Source of the DNA: GCA-002050365 sp965218105
Lineage (GTDB): Bacteria; Acidobacteriota; Blastocatellia; Pyrinomonadales; Pyrinomonadaceae
DNA: 64,000 nt
Direction of reading: 5' to 3'
Assembly (NCBI GenBank): GCA_965218105.1
Contig: OZ244585.1
Coordinates: forward strand, 2,790,001-2,854,000
Both the position numbers and the translations under genes were made by a program. Positions within the stretch are counted from its first letter, which is position 1. Each line of letters opens with the position of its first letter. This document shows, in pieces, positions 8,523 through 16,634 of the stretch. The notes below the pieces were generated by a model. That model did no database searches. It saw only the letters and a list, made by a program, of their open reading frames with translations, and was not told the origin of the DNA.

Positions 8523-9419
8523 ATGAATCTTTTACAGGCAATTATTCTCGGTATTGTTCAGGGTTTGACCGAATTTATTCCGATCAGTTCGAGCGCGCAT
8601 CTTGTTTTTGCCAGCCGTTTAACTCATCTTTACGACGGCAGCGCGGAAAGAATTACGGCGACAATCGCGGTCATTCAACTTGGCACGCTGCTCGCGGCGT
8701 TTGTCTATTTTGCGCCCGACATCGTTAGTATTCTGGCGGCTTTTGTGCGCGATCACTGGGCTTTGCTAAATCGCAAACGCGGAATGAGATTTTCGGGAAC
8801 GGGCGGCATTCGTCCGATGTGGCTGTCCGAAGAAGCGTGGCTCGGCTGGCTGATTATTCTCGGTTCGATTCCGATTGGAACGATTGGATTGCTGCTCAAA
8901 AAACAAATCGAAGGACCGGGAACGAAAAATCTCTGGTTTATTGCGATAATGATGATCGCCGTGGCGGTTTTACTGGCTTTTGCCGAATTAGTCGGCAGTC
9001 GGCGCAAAGACCTCAAAGATTTCGGAATAATTGACGCTTTGGCGCAGGGCTTTTCACAGGTTTTGGCATTGATGCCGGGCGCAAGTCGTTCCGGTTCAAC
9101 GATTATGGGCGGGCTTTTCGCCGGACAAAAACGCGAAGCCGCCGCCAGATTTTCGTTTCTGCTGATGATTCCGGCAATCACGGCGAGCGGTCTGCTCGAA
9201 CTCAAAGAAGCGGTTGAAAAACATCTTTTGTCGAGCGACGATTTTGTCGCGCTCGGCATCGGAACTTTAGTTGCGGGCATCGTCGGTTATCTTTCAATCT
9301 GGTTTTTGCTGGCTTTTCTGCGAAAAAATTCCACCGCCGTTTTTATTATTTATCGAATAATCGTCGGCGCGGCAATTCTCATATTAATTTGGCAAGGCAT
9401 TATTGACCCGCAAATCTAA
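8523..9419 (+). CDS. uppP: Undecaprenyl-diphosphatase UppP (BacA)
   Basis: 298 residues, a multi-TM inner-membrane enzyme that dephosphorylates undecaprenyl diphosphate to recycle the lipid carrier for peptidoglycan and other wall polymers. The two BacA signatures are intact: QGLTEFIPISSSAH near residues 13-26, with the catalytic Glu, and MPGASRSGSTI near 183-193, with the essential Arg. A loop insertion of about 25 residues (RKRGMRFSGTGGIRPMWLSE) follows TM3. The stop overlaps the next gene by 17 bp, so the PIN gene may be translated by coupling. Confidence 0.95.
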   Translation: MNLLQAIILGIVQGLTEFIPISSSAHLVFASRLTHLYDGSAERITATIAVIQLGTLLAAFVYFAPDIVSILAAFVRDHWALLNRKRGMRFSGTGGIRPMWLSEEAWLGWLIILGSIPIGTIGLLLKKQIEGPGTKNLWFIAIMMIAVAVLLAFAELVGSRRKDLKDFGIIDALAQGFSQVLALMPGASRSGSTIMGGLFAGQKREAAARFSFLLMIPAITASGLLELKEAVEKHLLSSDDFVALGIGTLVAGIVGYLSIWFLLAFLRKNSTAVFIIYRIIVGAAILILIWQGIIDPQI

Positions 9420-9852
9420 ATTGAACAAAATTTGGCAAATTATTATTGATACGAATGTCTTGGTTGCGGCTCTGAAATCAAAGCGCGGGGCTTCTTTCAG
9501 AATTTTGTCATTGTTAAAAAGTGGAAAATACAGAATTCATATTTCCGTGCCGATAGTTTTGGAATATGAAGAAGTATTAAGCCGTCGTGAGCTTGATCTA
9601 AATTTAACCGATAAAGAACTTGCGAAACTCTTGGACATAATCTGTTTGCTGGGCGAAAAGCACGATATTTGGTATTTGTGGCGACCTCTTTTGTCAGACC
9701 CGAAAGATGAATTTATTGCTAAGTTAGCGATCAATGCACAGGTTGACGCAATCGTGACATATAACGTCAAAGATTTCGTCGGCATCAAAAACTTTGGAAT
9801 AAATATTATTACTCCGAAAGAATTTTTGATATTGTTAGGAGAAGAACTATGA
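9403..9852 (+). CDS. PIN-domain toxin (TIGR00305-like)
   Basis: Up to 149 residues. The PIN core is visible: IIDTNVLVAAL (first catalytic Asp), LEYEEVLSR, then DPKDEFIAKLAI (third acidic cluster) and VTYNVKDF at the end. This matches the 'putative toxin-antitoxin system toxin component, PIN family' group of RNases. The start is uncertain: TTG at 9403, inside uppP, or TTG at 9421. No ATG exists before the first catalytic Asp. The gene overlaps by 4 bp with the small protein downstream, giving a toxin-first pair. Confidence 0.82.
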   Translation: MTRKSKLNKIWQIIIDTNVLVAALKSKRGASFRILSLLKSGKYRIHISVPIVLEYEEVLSRRELDLNLTDKELAKLLDIICLLGEKHDIWYLWRPLLSDPKDEFIAKLAINAQVDAIVTYNVKDFVGIKNFGINIITPKEFLILLGEEL

Positions 9853-10085
9853 GTGTTTTAACTATAAATTTACCAGAATCACTTGCCGAAAAATTAAGGA
9901 AAACGTCTGAGAAAGAACAGGTTGAACCCGAACAACTGGTCGTGATTGCCGTTGCCGAAAAGTTGGCGAACTTGAAATCAATCGGTTGTTTGGAAGAACG
10001 TGCCGCCCGCGCCAATCTTGAAGATTTCGAGCAAATCCTTGACAGAATTCCCGATATTGAACCCGAAGAATACGATAAAATTTGA
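9849..10085 (+). CDS. Small antitoxin-like protein paired with the PIN toxin
   Basis: 78 residues. The N-terminus MSVLTINLPESLAEKLRKTS reads like a ribbon-helix-helix strand and helix, followed by an acidic C-terminal tail (DFEQILDRIPDIEPEEYD) of the kind that wraps the toxin. The ATG overlaps the last 4 bp of the PIN gene (ATGA), which indicates translational coupling. It is assigned as antitoxin from size, charge pattern and position. A GGAGAAG ribosome site lies directly upstream. Confidence 0.75.
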   Translation: MSVLTINLPESLAEKLRKTSEKEQVEPEQLVVIAVAEKLANLKSIGCLEERAARANLEDFEQILDRIPDIEPEEYDKI

Positions 10086-10133
10086 ATAATTCCCGGTGAA
10101 AAGTCATCAGTCAACTGATAATTGATAATCAAT

Positions 10134-11840
10134 ATGAAGCGTTGGAAAATCCAAAAACACGACCGCGAAGAAGTTAAAAATCTCGCCGACTCTCTCAAAG
10201 TTTCGCCGCTGATCGCCGCTCTGCTCATCACGCGCGGCTACGAAACGGAAGAAAAAGCGCACAAATTCTTACATCCGTCTTATGACGATCTGCACGAACC
10301 GAATCTTTTGAAAGGAATGAAAGAAGCGGTCGAGCGTATTTTAAAAGCCGTGGAAAATGATGAAAAAATTCTCATTTGGGGCGATTACGACGTTGACGGC
10401 ACGACGGGAACGGTCGTTTTGCGAAAATGTCTGGAAATTTTGGGCGCGAAAACCGGCTTTCACATTCCGCACCGATTCAGCGAAGGTTACGGCTTAAACA
10501 TCGAACATTTGAAAGCCGCCAAAGAGCGCGGTTATTCGCTCGTCGTCACCGTTGACACCGGAACGCGTTCATTTGAACCGCTGGCGTGGGCGAAGGAAAA
10601 CGGGTTGGATGTGGTCGTTACCGATCATCATTTGTCGGACGAAGTTAAAGGAAATCCCAAATGCGTGGCGATGGTCAATCCGAATCAGGCGGGCTGTGAA
10701 TATCCCGACAAAAATCTCGCCGGGGTCGGTGTCGCATTTAAATTGGCGCACGCGCTGCTTCGTGAAAAAGGGAAAGAAAACATCGTTAAAGGTTTTTTGA
10801 AAATAGTCGCCATCGGAACAATCGCGGACGTGATGAATTTAACGGGCGAAAATCGCGCGATAGTTTCCATCGGCTTAAAAGATTTGCCGAAAGCGCATAA
10901 TTACGGATTGCGGGCGTTGATGGAAGTCGCCGACTGCACGGGCGAGATGACGAGCTACGCCATCGGCTTTCGTCTCGCGCCGCGCATCAACGCGGCGGGC
11001 AGAATGGACGCGGCGCGCAACGTCGTCGAACTTTTTGAAGCCGAAAGTTTTGAAAAAGCGCGTGAATTAGCCGAATATCTCGACAGCAAAAACCGCGAGC
11101 GGCAGAAAATTCAGGTTGATATTTTTGAAAAAGCTCTGCTCGAATACGTCGAAAACGGCGGGAGTGCGAACCAAGCACATTTTGCCGTTGTCGCGGGCGA
11201 AAACTGGCATCGCGGCGTAATCGGTTTGGCGGCATCGAAAATCGCCGAAAAACTTTATCGTCCGACGATTGTTTTGTCCTTAGAAGACGGCATCGGACAC
11301 GGCAGCGCGCGAAGTATTTCAAGTTATCATCTGCTCGACGGCTTGGATTCGTGCGCTGATTTAATGGAAAAACACGGCGGACACGCGGCGGCGGCGGGAA
11401 TGACGATTAAAAGCGAAAATATTGACGAACTGCGGAAAAAATTAAACGAACACGCGGCGGAGCATTTGTCGGAAGAAGATTTGCTGCCGGAAATAAAAAT
11501 TGACGCGCTCGTGTCGTCAAACTCGCTGAATCTCGATTTGGTTGAAGAATTAAAACGCTTTGAACCGTTTGGAATGGGAAATCCGAAACCCGTTTTCGCC
11601 ACGAAAGATTTGCAAATTACGGGCGATCCGTTCGTGATGAAGGAAAAACATCTAAAATTAAAATTGCGCGACGAACGAGGCAAGAATTTTGAAGCCGTTT
11701 GGTGGGACGGCGTGGAAAAGTCGAAAGAGCAAACTCTCAAACCGCAATCACGCATCGAACTCGCTTACACGGCGGAAGCGAATGTTTGGAACAATAATAC
11801 GCGATTGCAGTTAGTAGTGCGGGATTTGAGAAGTTTATAA
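10134..11840 (+). CDS. recJ: Single-stranded-DNA exonuclease RecJ
   Basis: 568 residues from the ATG at 10134. An in-frame TTG at 10122 lies in repeat-like DNA and is rejected as start. This is the DHH-family 5'-3' ssDNA exonuclease of recombination and mismatch repair. The phosphoesterase motifs are intact: DYDVDGT at 84-90, VTVDTGT near 138-144 and VVTDHH at 161-166. A DHHA1 domain follows with GRMDAARNVVELF and SGGAR-like GHGSARSI plus GGHAAAAG. The C-terminal OB-like domain ends in LQLVVRDLR. The start is immediately preceded by AACTGATAATTGATAATC, one of the repeated words seen in hairpins elsewhere. Confidence 0.96.
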   Translation: MKRWKIQKHDREEVKNLADSLKVSPLIAALLITRGYETEEKAHKFLHPSYDDLHEPNLLKGMKEAVERILKAVENDEKILIWGDYDVDGTTGTVVLRKCLEILGAKTGFHIPHRFSEGYGLNIEHLKAAKERGYSLVVTVDTGTRSFEPLAWAKENGLDVVVTDHHLSDEVKGNPKCVAMVNPNQAGCEYPDKNLAGVGVAFKLAHALLREKGKENIVKGFLKIVAIGTIADVMNLTGENRAIVSIGLKDLPKAHNYGLRALMEVADCTGEMTSYAIGFRLAPRINAAGRMDAARNVVELFEAESFEKARELAEYLDSKNRERQKIQVDIFEKALLEYVENGGSANQAHFAVVAGENWHRGVIGLAASKIAEKLYRPTIVLSLEDGIGHGSARSISSYHLLDGLDSCADLMEKHGGHAAAAGMTIKSENIDELRKKLNEHAAEHLSEEDLLPEIKIDALVSSNSLNLDLVEELKRFEPFGMGNPKPVFATKDLQITGDPFVMKEKHLKLKLRDERGKNFEAVWWDGVEKSKEQTLKPQSRIELAYTAEANVWNNNTRLQLVVRDLRSL

Positions 11841-11895
11841 TTCGATTTATGTGAGATAAGTTTAATGATAAAATATCGTCGGAGAGGTGGAAAAA

Positions 11896-12084
11896 ATGAA
11901 AAACGGAAATGAAAAGAAAGCGGAACAAAGCCCGAAACCGAAATATTCGATTCACGATTTCAAGCCGAAAAAGCGATATACGCGCGAGGAACGGGAAAAA
12001 ATCGAAGCCGGAATGGAATTTTTGGAGATAATCAGAAAGTCAGTGGAAAAAAATGAGCAAAATGAAGAAACCTCTGTTGGATAG
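11896..12084 (+). CDS. Small antitoxin-like protein
   Basis: 62 residues from the ATG at 11896, chosen because a GGAGAGG ribosome site ends 9 bp upstream. An in-frame GTG at 11887 would sit on that site. The protein is basic at the N-terminus (EKKAEQSPKPKYSIHDFKPK) and ends in an amphipathic helix (REEREKIEAGMEFLEIIRKS). No family is recognised. It overlaps the next gene by 32 bp and is inferred to be the antitoxin of the PIN protein that follows. Confidence 0.65.
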   Translation: MKNGNEKKAEQSPKPKYSIHDFKPKKRYTREEREKIEAGMEFLEIIRKSVEKNEQNEETSVG

Positions 12085-12502
12085 TGCCGTATTTATTCAA
12101 TATGATAAGCAAATCAGTCAAAGTTTAATCGAAAAGATGAAACTCTCGATGGTTGTTTTGTATGAATTAACGGCGACTACCGTTGATAAAGAATATATTC
12201 AAAAAACGAACAGTATAAGGCAAACTTTTATCAAAAGAGGCGATTTGATAACGCCGACAATGAATGATTGGTGGGAAACGGCGAAGTTGATTCGCCGTTT
12301 GCGTTTTGGTGAAAAAACGGCTTCGGGCGGCAAAACGCCGAAAATGAAAGACGCGCACCGTCTGCAAAACGACGCTTTGATAGCGCGCACCGCCCGGACT
12401 CACGATTGTTTTGTCGTAACGACGAACGCGCACGATTTCGGACTTTTTTTGCCGTTGATGGAAAAACTTGAAGTTATTGCCGCCGAAGAGTTTTTCGCTT
12501 GA
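12053..12502 (+). CDS. PIN-domain toxin (VapC-like)
   Basis: 149 residues. The first catalytic acidic position is in LLDSAVFIQYDK, the central helix carries LYELTA with its Glu, and the third set lies in KDAHRLQNDALIARTA. The strand FVVTTNAHDFGLF closes the PIN fold. VapC proteins are Mg-dependent endoribonucleases, often cutting tRNA or rRNA. The start could be 12053 or the ATG at 12062; both precede the first Asp. It overlaps the small antitoxin-like gene, a usual arrangement for vapBC-type pairs. Confidence 0.82.
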   Translation: MSKMKKPLLDSAVFIQYDKQISQSLIEKMKLSMVVLYELTATTVDKEYIQKTNSIRQTFIKRGDLITPTMNDWWETAKLIRRLRFGEKTASGGKTPKMKDAHRLQNDALIARTARTHDCFVVTTNAHDFGLFLPLMEKLEVIAAEEFFA

Positions 12503-12666
12503 AAATATAAATATTCTCATCAAAATTTTGTTGGCAATAAAAGTAAAATATACAAAGAATTTAACTTCACGGAAACCGTTTCGCGCCGAAACACCATCAA
12601 AAGAACAATTGTTTGGGAAAGCGCGAATTTGCCTGCTACAATTGAGCCAAGGGAATTTGACTTGTA

Positions 12667-15408
12667 ATGTCCGAAGAAACCGTTCAGCGTAAAAACATCA
12701 AAAATTACGAGCTTCGCGCGAAAATGCCGCAGATTTTTCGCGTGTTGGCGGTTTTCGCGCTGGTTGGAACTTTAATCGCCGTCGGCATCGGATTTTATCG
12801 CGCTTACGGTTATAAAGAGTTTCGGATGAAGGGTTTGCCGACCGAACTTTCCGAAAACGTGATGGCGGAAGTCAGCGGTTACGAGCGGCGCGAAAGCGAA
12901 GGCGATGTCGTTAAATATTACATCAAAGCTGATAAAGCGAAGACTTTCACCGACAATCATCAGGAACTGGAAAACGTATTTTTGCAGGTTTACGACGATT
13001 CGGGCGAAAAATTTGATCAGATGACGGCGGAAAAAGCGATTTATGTTCCGGCTGAAAATAAAAATTTTACGGCGTTTTTTGCCGGCGATGTCAAAATTGA
13101 AACGCGCGACGCTTTGAAAGTCAAAACCGATCAATTAACTTACAAAAAAGACACGGAAACCGCCACCGCCGAAGAACCGATTGAATTTTCGCGCGAAAAT
13201 GTGTCGGGAAAATCCGTCGGCGCGATTGTCAAAATGCAGGACAAAACGCTTGAGCTGTTGAAAAATGTCGAAATCAACGCTTACGGCGACGGCGAAGCGC
13301 AAACCGCTGATTTTCAGCGGGCAAAAATCGCCGCCGGACACGCATTTGTAAATCAGACGGCGGGCAAAATCGAATTCAGTCAAAACGTCGTCGTCAATGT
13401 TACGCCCAACAAAAACGCCGGTGAAACGGCGCAGCCGACCGACATCAAAGCCGATCAAGCAGTTGCTTTATTTACCGATAAAGTGTTGAAACAAATTGAT
13501 TTAAATGGCAATGTTGACGTTTATCAAAAACCGACGAACGCGAGCGCGAAATGGACGAAAACGACGGCGAATCGCGCGACCGCGAAGATTGATAAGGAAC
13601 TCAAACAGCTCGAACTTTTCGATAATGTCAATATCGAAACGACCGCAAACGACGCGAAACCGACGAAAATAAAGACGAATTACGCGCTTTTTCAAAAAGA
13701 TGCCGACCGTTTTGAACTGAAAAACGGTGTGGAAATCGTTACGACCGAAGACAGTCAGCCGACGACGATCAAATCAAACAATGCGGTTTACGAACAGTCG
13801 AACGGCAAAATTCTGCTCGACGGCGCGGCGGAAATTACGCAGACCAACTCCTACATCAAGGGCGATAACATCACGGCGCAGTTATTTCCGAATAAAAAAC
13901 TAAACAACGCTTACGTTAAAGGCAACGCTTATTTGAAACAATCAACGCCGGAACGCGCGACGGAAGTTTCAGGTAATGAATTAAACGCGGTTTTCGGCAG
14001 CGATCAGCTTTTGCAGAACGCCAACGCCGTCGGCGCGGCGAACGCGGTTTTGATTCCGGCGCAAACTGCCGAATATTCAAAAGTTACGCTGTCCGCGCCG
14101 AACGCCGTTAAAGTCAATTTTCAGAAAGGTTTGCTCAATCAAATGCAGACCGACGGGCGGACGACGATTGCGATGGACGCGCCTGCGGGAAAAGCTGATG
14201 CGGCGAATAAAAAGTTGACGGCGGACGCGGTGAAAACTACTTTTAATGCGAGCGGCAAAGATTTGGCGAAAGCCGAAGCGGTTGGAAACGCCGAACTTTA
14301 TATCGAACCGCTGCAAAACTCCGCCGACAACTACAAAACGACCATCAATGCGCCGCGATTCGACTGCGAATTTTTTGACACGGGAAATAACGCGAAAAAT
14401 TGCGCGGCAACCGAAAAATCGAAAGTCGTTCGCGTTCCGACGGTTCCAAGTGAAAATCGCGGTACGCAAACGCTGCTCGCCGATAAACTAAACGCTGCTT
14501 TTAATCAACAAACGCAAGACGTTCAGCAGTTTGACGCGGTTGGCAACACAAAATTTTCCGAACTCGACCGCAACGGAATTGCCGGTCAAATTTCATTTTC
14601 GGCAACCGACGAAATCGTTCGTCTGCGCGGCGGTGAACCGACGGTTTTCGATTCGAGAGCGCGGGCGAAAGCGGGCGAAATTGACTGGGACACGCGCAAT
14701 GAAAAATCTTCTTTACGCGGAAATGTCAGCACGACTTATTACAGCCAGAGTAAAACCGGCGGCGCGACTCCGTTCGGCGCGACGAATTCGCCGGTTTTTA
14801 TCACGGCAAACGATGCGAATTTTGACCACAAGACGGAAATCGGCGTTTACACCGGAAATGCGCGGGCGTGGCAGGAAAATAATTATATTCGCGCCGACAA
14901 ATTGATTTTACAGCAAAAACAAGGTCAACTCGTGGGTGAAGGTTCGGTGCAGAGTCTTTTGTACGATGCGAAAAAAGTTGAAAACGGCAAGGAATCAAAT
15001 ATTCCGGTTTTCGCTGCCGCCAATAAAATGATGTATGTTCACGATAAAAATCTGCTGCGTTACGAAGGAAATGTTGACATTCGGCAAGGCACAGATCGAA
15101 TCGTCGCGGGCGTGGCAAATGTAATTATGAACGATAAAAACGAAGTTTCCGAAACTATTGCGGAAAACAACGTCGTCGTTACGCAGCCGAACCGAAAAGC
15201 CTCCGGCGATTACGCGCAATACACCGCTGCGGACGAAAAAGTAATTCTGCGCGGCAGTCCGGCGACCGTCGAAGACAAGGAAAACGGTTCGTCGCAGGGC
15301 GCGCAGATGACGGTTTTTCTGCGCGAAAAACGCGTCGTCGGCGAAAGTAAAACCGAGCAGAATAATACGGGCAGAATTCGGACGGTTTATAAAATTAAGA
15401 AACAATAA
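12667..15408 (+). CDS. LptC-LptA/OstA-type LPS export protein, very long
   Basis: 913 residues. One TM helix (about 25-44) anchors it in the inner membrane with the rest in the periplasm. Residues about 45-220 are an LptC-like beta-jellyroll (AEKAIYVPAENKNFTAFFAG and LKVKTDQLTYKKDTETATAE are hallmark strands). Several OstA/LptA-like repeats follow, with recurring 'AD.....K..L...G.v.i' strands to the end. Normal LptC is about 190 and LptA about 180 residues, so one polypeptide seems to combine LptC and several LptA units and could span a large part of the periplasmic LPS bridge. It sits before lptB, as expected for the Lpt machine. Confidence 0.85.
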   Translation: MSEETVQRKNIKNYELRAKMPQIFRVLAVFALVGTLIAVGIGFYRAYGYKEFRMKGLPTELSENVMAEVSGYERRESEGDVVKYYIKADKAKTFTDNHQELENVFLQVYDDSGEKFDQMTAEKAIYVPAENKNFTAFFAGDVKIETRDALKVKTDQLTYKKDTETATAEEPIEFSRENVSGKSVGAIVKMQDKTLELLKNVEINAYGDGEAQTADFQRAKIAAGHAFVNQTAGKIEFSQNVVVNVTPNKNAGETAQPTDIKADQAVALFTDKVLKQIDLNGNVDVYQKPTNASAKWTKTTANRATAKIDKELKQLELFDNVNIETTANDAKPTKIKTNYALFQKDADRFELKNGVEIVTTEDSQPTTIKSNNAVYEQSNGKILLDGAAEITQTNSYIKGDNITAQLFPNKKLNNAYVKGNAYLKQSTPERATEVSGNELNAVFGSDQLLQNANAVGAANAVLIPAQTAEYSKVTLSAPNAVKVNFQKGLLNQMQTDGRTTIAMDAPAGKADAANKKLTADAVKTTFNASGKDLAKAEAVGNAELYIEPLQNSADNYKTTINAPRFDCEFFDTGNNAKNCAATEKSKVVRVPTVPSENRGTQTLLADKLNAAFNQQTQDVQQFDAVGNTKFSELDRNGIAGQISFSATDEIVRLRGGEPTVFDSRARAKAGEIDWDTRNEKSSLRGNVSTTYYSQSKTGGATPFGATNSPVFITANDANFDHKTEIGVYTGNARAWQENNYIRADKLILQQKQGQLVGEGSVQSLLYDAKKVENGKESNIPVFAAANKMMYVHDKNLLRYEGNVDIRQGTDRIVAGVANVIMNDKNEVSETIAENNVVVTQPNRKASGDYAQYTAADEKVILRGSPATVEDKENGSSQGAQMTVFLREKRVVGESKTEQNNTGRIRTVYKIKKQ

Positions 15409-15422
15409 AGCGAATCTTTAAA

Positions 15423-15542
15423 AGAGTAACGCAGTCGTCCCGGCTGCCGTCGGGAATTGCGTCCCGCATTCCCATCTTAAATCTTCCTGACTCGGAAGCG
15501 GGACGCATCCGCTTGGGGCAGTCGGGACGACTGCGTTACTCT
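15423..15542. repeat. 120-bp palindromic element between lptC/A and lptB
   Basis: The outer 20 bases (15423-15442) are the perfect reverse complement of 15523-15542. They begin AGAGTAACGCAGTCGTCCCG. The interior is an imperfect palindrome that contains ACTCGGAAGCGGGACGCATC. The structure resembles a MITE or REP-type element, but its sequence is not that of families A and B described elsewhere in the window. It could also terminate transcription of the upstream gene. Confidence 0.75.
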
Positions 15543-15608
15543 CTAAAAACAAAATACTTCAACTTCAATTTTTCCTTTTCCTGACTTTTCAAATAAACTT
15601 TTCAAGGG

Positions 15609-16394
15609 ATGTTAAATTTCTTTCGCGGCGAAAAATCAGAATCTGCAAACGGCAATTATAAAAATATTTCTGCCGATTCGCTTTCCGCGCTTCATTTACA
15701 GAAAACTTACGGACGGCGGCGCGTCGTTGACGATGTTTCGCTTTCCGTCGAACAAGGCGAAGTTGTCGGACTTTTGGGCGCGAACGGCGCGGGAAAAACC
15801 ACGACTTTTTATATGATGACCGGACTTGAACGCGCCGAAGAAGGGAAAATTTTTTTGAGCGGTCAGGACGTGACGAGTCTGCCGATGTATCTGCGGGCGC
15901 GTCTGGGACTCGGTTATTTGCCGCAAGAGCCTTCTATTTTTCGGAAAATGTCTGCCGAACAAAATATTCTCGCCGTTTTGGAGACGATGAAAATGAAACG
16001 CGCGGAAAGATTTGCGCGGCTGGAAGAACTGCTCGAAGAATTCGGCATCACGCACGTTCGCAAAACTCGCGGCGACGCGCTTTCGGGCGGCGAACGGCGG
16101 CGCGTTGAAATCGCCCGCTGTCTGGCGACCGAACCGCAGTATATTCTTTTGGATGAACCGTTTGCCGGAATTGATCCGCTGGCGATTGACGATATTCGGG
16201 AAATAATTCTCTATCTCAAAAATCAAGGCATTGGCATTTTAATCACCGATCATAACGTGCGCGAAACGCTCGGCATTACCGACCGAGCTTATATTATGAC
16301 CGAAGGGAAAATTCTGCGAAGCGGCGCGCCCGCCGAATTGGTTGAAGACGCTGAAGTTCGGCGACTTTATCTCGGTGAAAGATTCAGTTTGTAA
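15609..16394 (+). CDS. lptB: LPS export ABC transporter ATPase LptB
   Basis: 261 residues. Walker A GANGAGKTT lies at 57-65, the Q-loop at LPQEPSIF, the signature LSGGERRRVEIAR near 156, Walker B ILLDEPFAGIDP, and the switch His in LITDHNVRETL. The LITDHNVRETL and GLGYLPQEPSIFRKM segments are diagnostic for LptB rather than other ABC ATPases. It powers extraction of LPS from the inner membrane with LptFG, which are not in the window. An extra 25-residue N-terminus precedes the usual start of the domain. It follows the LptC/A gene and precedes rpoN, the widely conserved order. Confidence 0.95.
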   Translation: MLNFFRGEKSESANGNYKNISADSLSALHLQKTYGRRRVVDDVSLSVEQGEVVGLLGANGAGKTTTFYMMTGLERAEEGKIFLSGQDVTSLPMYLRARLGLGYLPQEPSIFRKMSAEQNILAVLETMKMKRAERFARLEELLEEFGITHVRKTRGDALSGGERRRVEIARCLATEPQYILLDEPFAGIDPLAIDDIREIILYLKNQGIGILITDHNVRETLGITDRAYIMTEGKILRSGAPAELVEDAEVRRLYLGERFSL

Positions 16395-16529
16395 ATTCCA
16401 GATTCCAAATTCCAGATTCCAAATTCCAGATAAAAAAGTGATTGAATACAGTTTCGGTTTATAGTAAAACCGGATTTCCAGAATCTGAAATCTGAAATCT
16501 GAAATCTGGAATCTGGAATTTGAAATTTA
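16392..16529. repeat. Hairpin built from ATTCCAGATTCC words
   Basis: The left arm (16392-16431) repeats AATTCCAGATTCC three times. The right arm (16474-16529) repeats the complementary GAAATCTGAAATCTGG words, so the two can fold into a long imperfect hairpin. It begins at the lptB stop codon and likely ends that transcript. Together with a promoter further down it fills the 240-bp gap before rpoN. Confidence 0.85.
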
Positions 16530-16593
16530 AAGCCTTTTCCATTTTTCCGCCAAACGGTTATAATAAATGTCGGAAATTGATTTTTCCGATATA

Positions 16594-16622
16594 TTGACTT
16601 GGAATACAATCACACATAGAAT
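16594..16622 (+). promoter_or_regulatory. Sigma-70 type promoter for rpoN
   Basis: TTGACT (16594-16599) and TAGAAT (16617-16622) with exact 17-bp spacing. The predicted start of transcription lies near 16629, only about 6 nt before the rpoN ATG at 16635, so the message would be nearly leaderless. A second AT-rich box (TTATAATAAA near 16559) lies upstream. Confidence 0.5.
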
Positions 16623-16634
16623 TTTAAGATAGAG

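Noticed and set aside
12468..12692. 74-codon ORF spanning the end of the PIN gene and the start of the Lpt gene
   Set aside because: Overlaps both real genes out of frame, with no coding signal.
16392..16529. CRISPR-like appearance of the tandem ATTCCAGATTCC repeats
   Set aside because: Units are 12-14 bp without unique spacers and are arranged as an inverted pair, which is a hairpin and not a CRISPR array.
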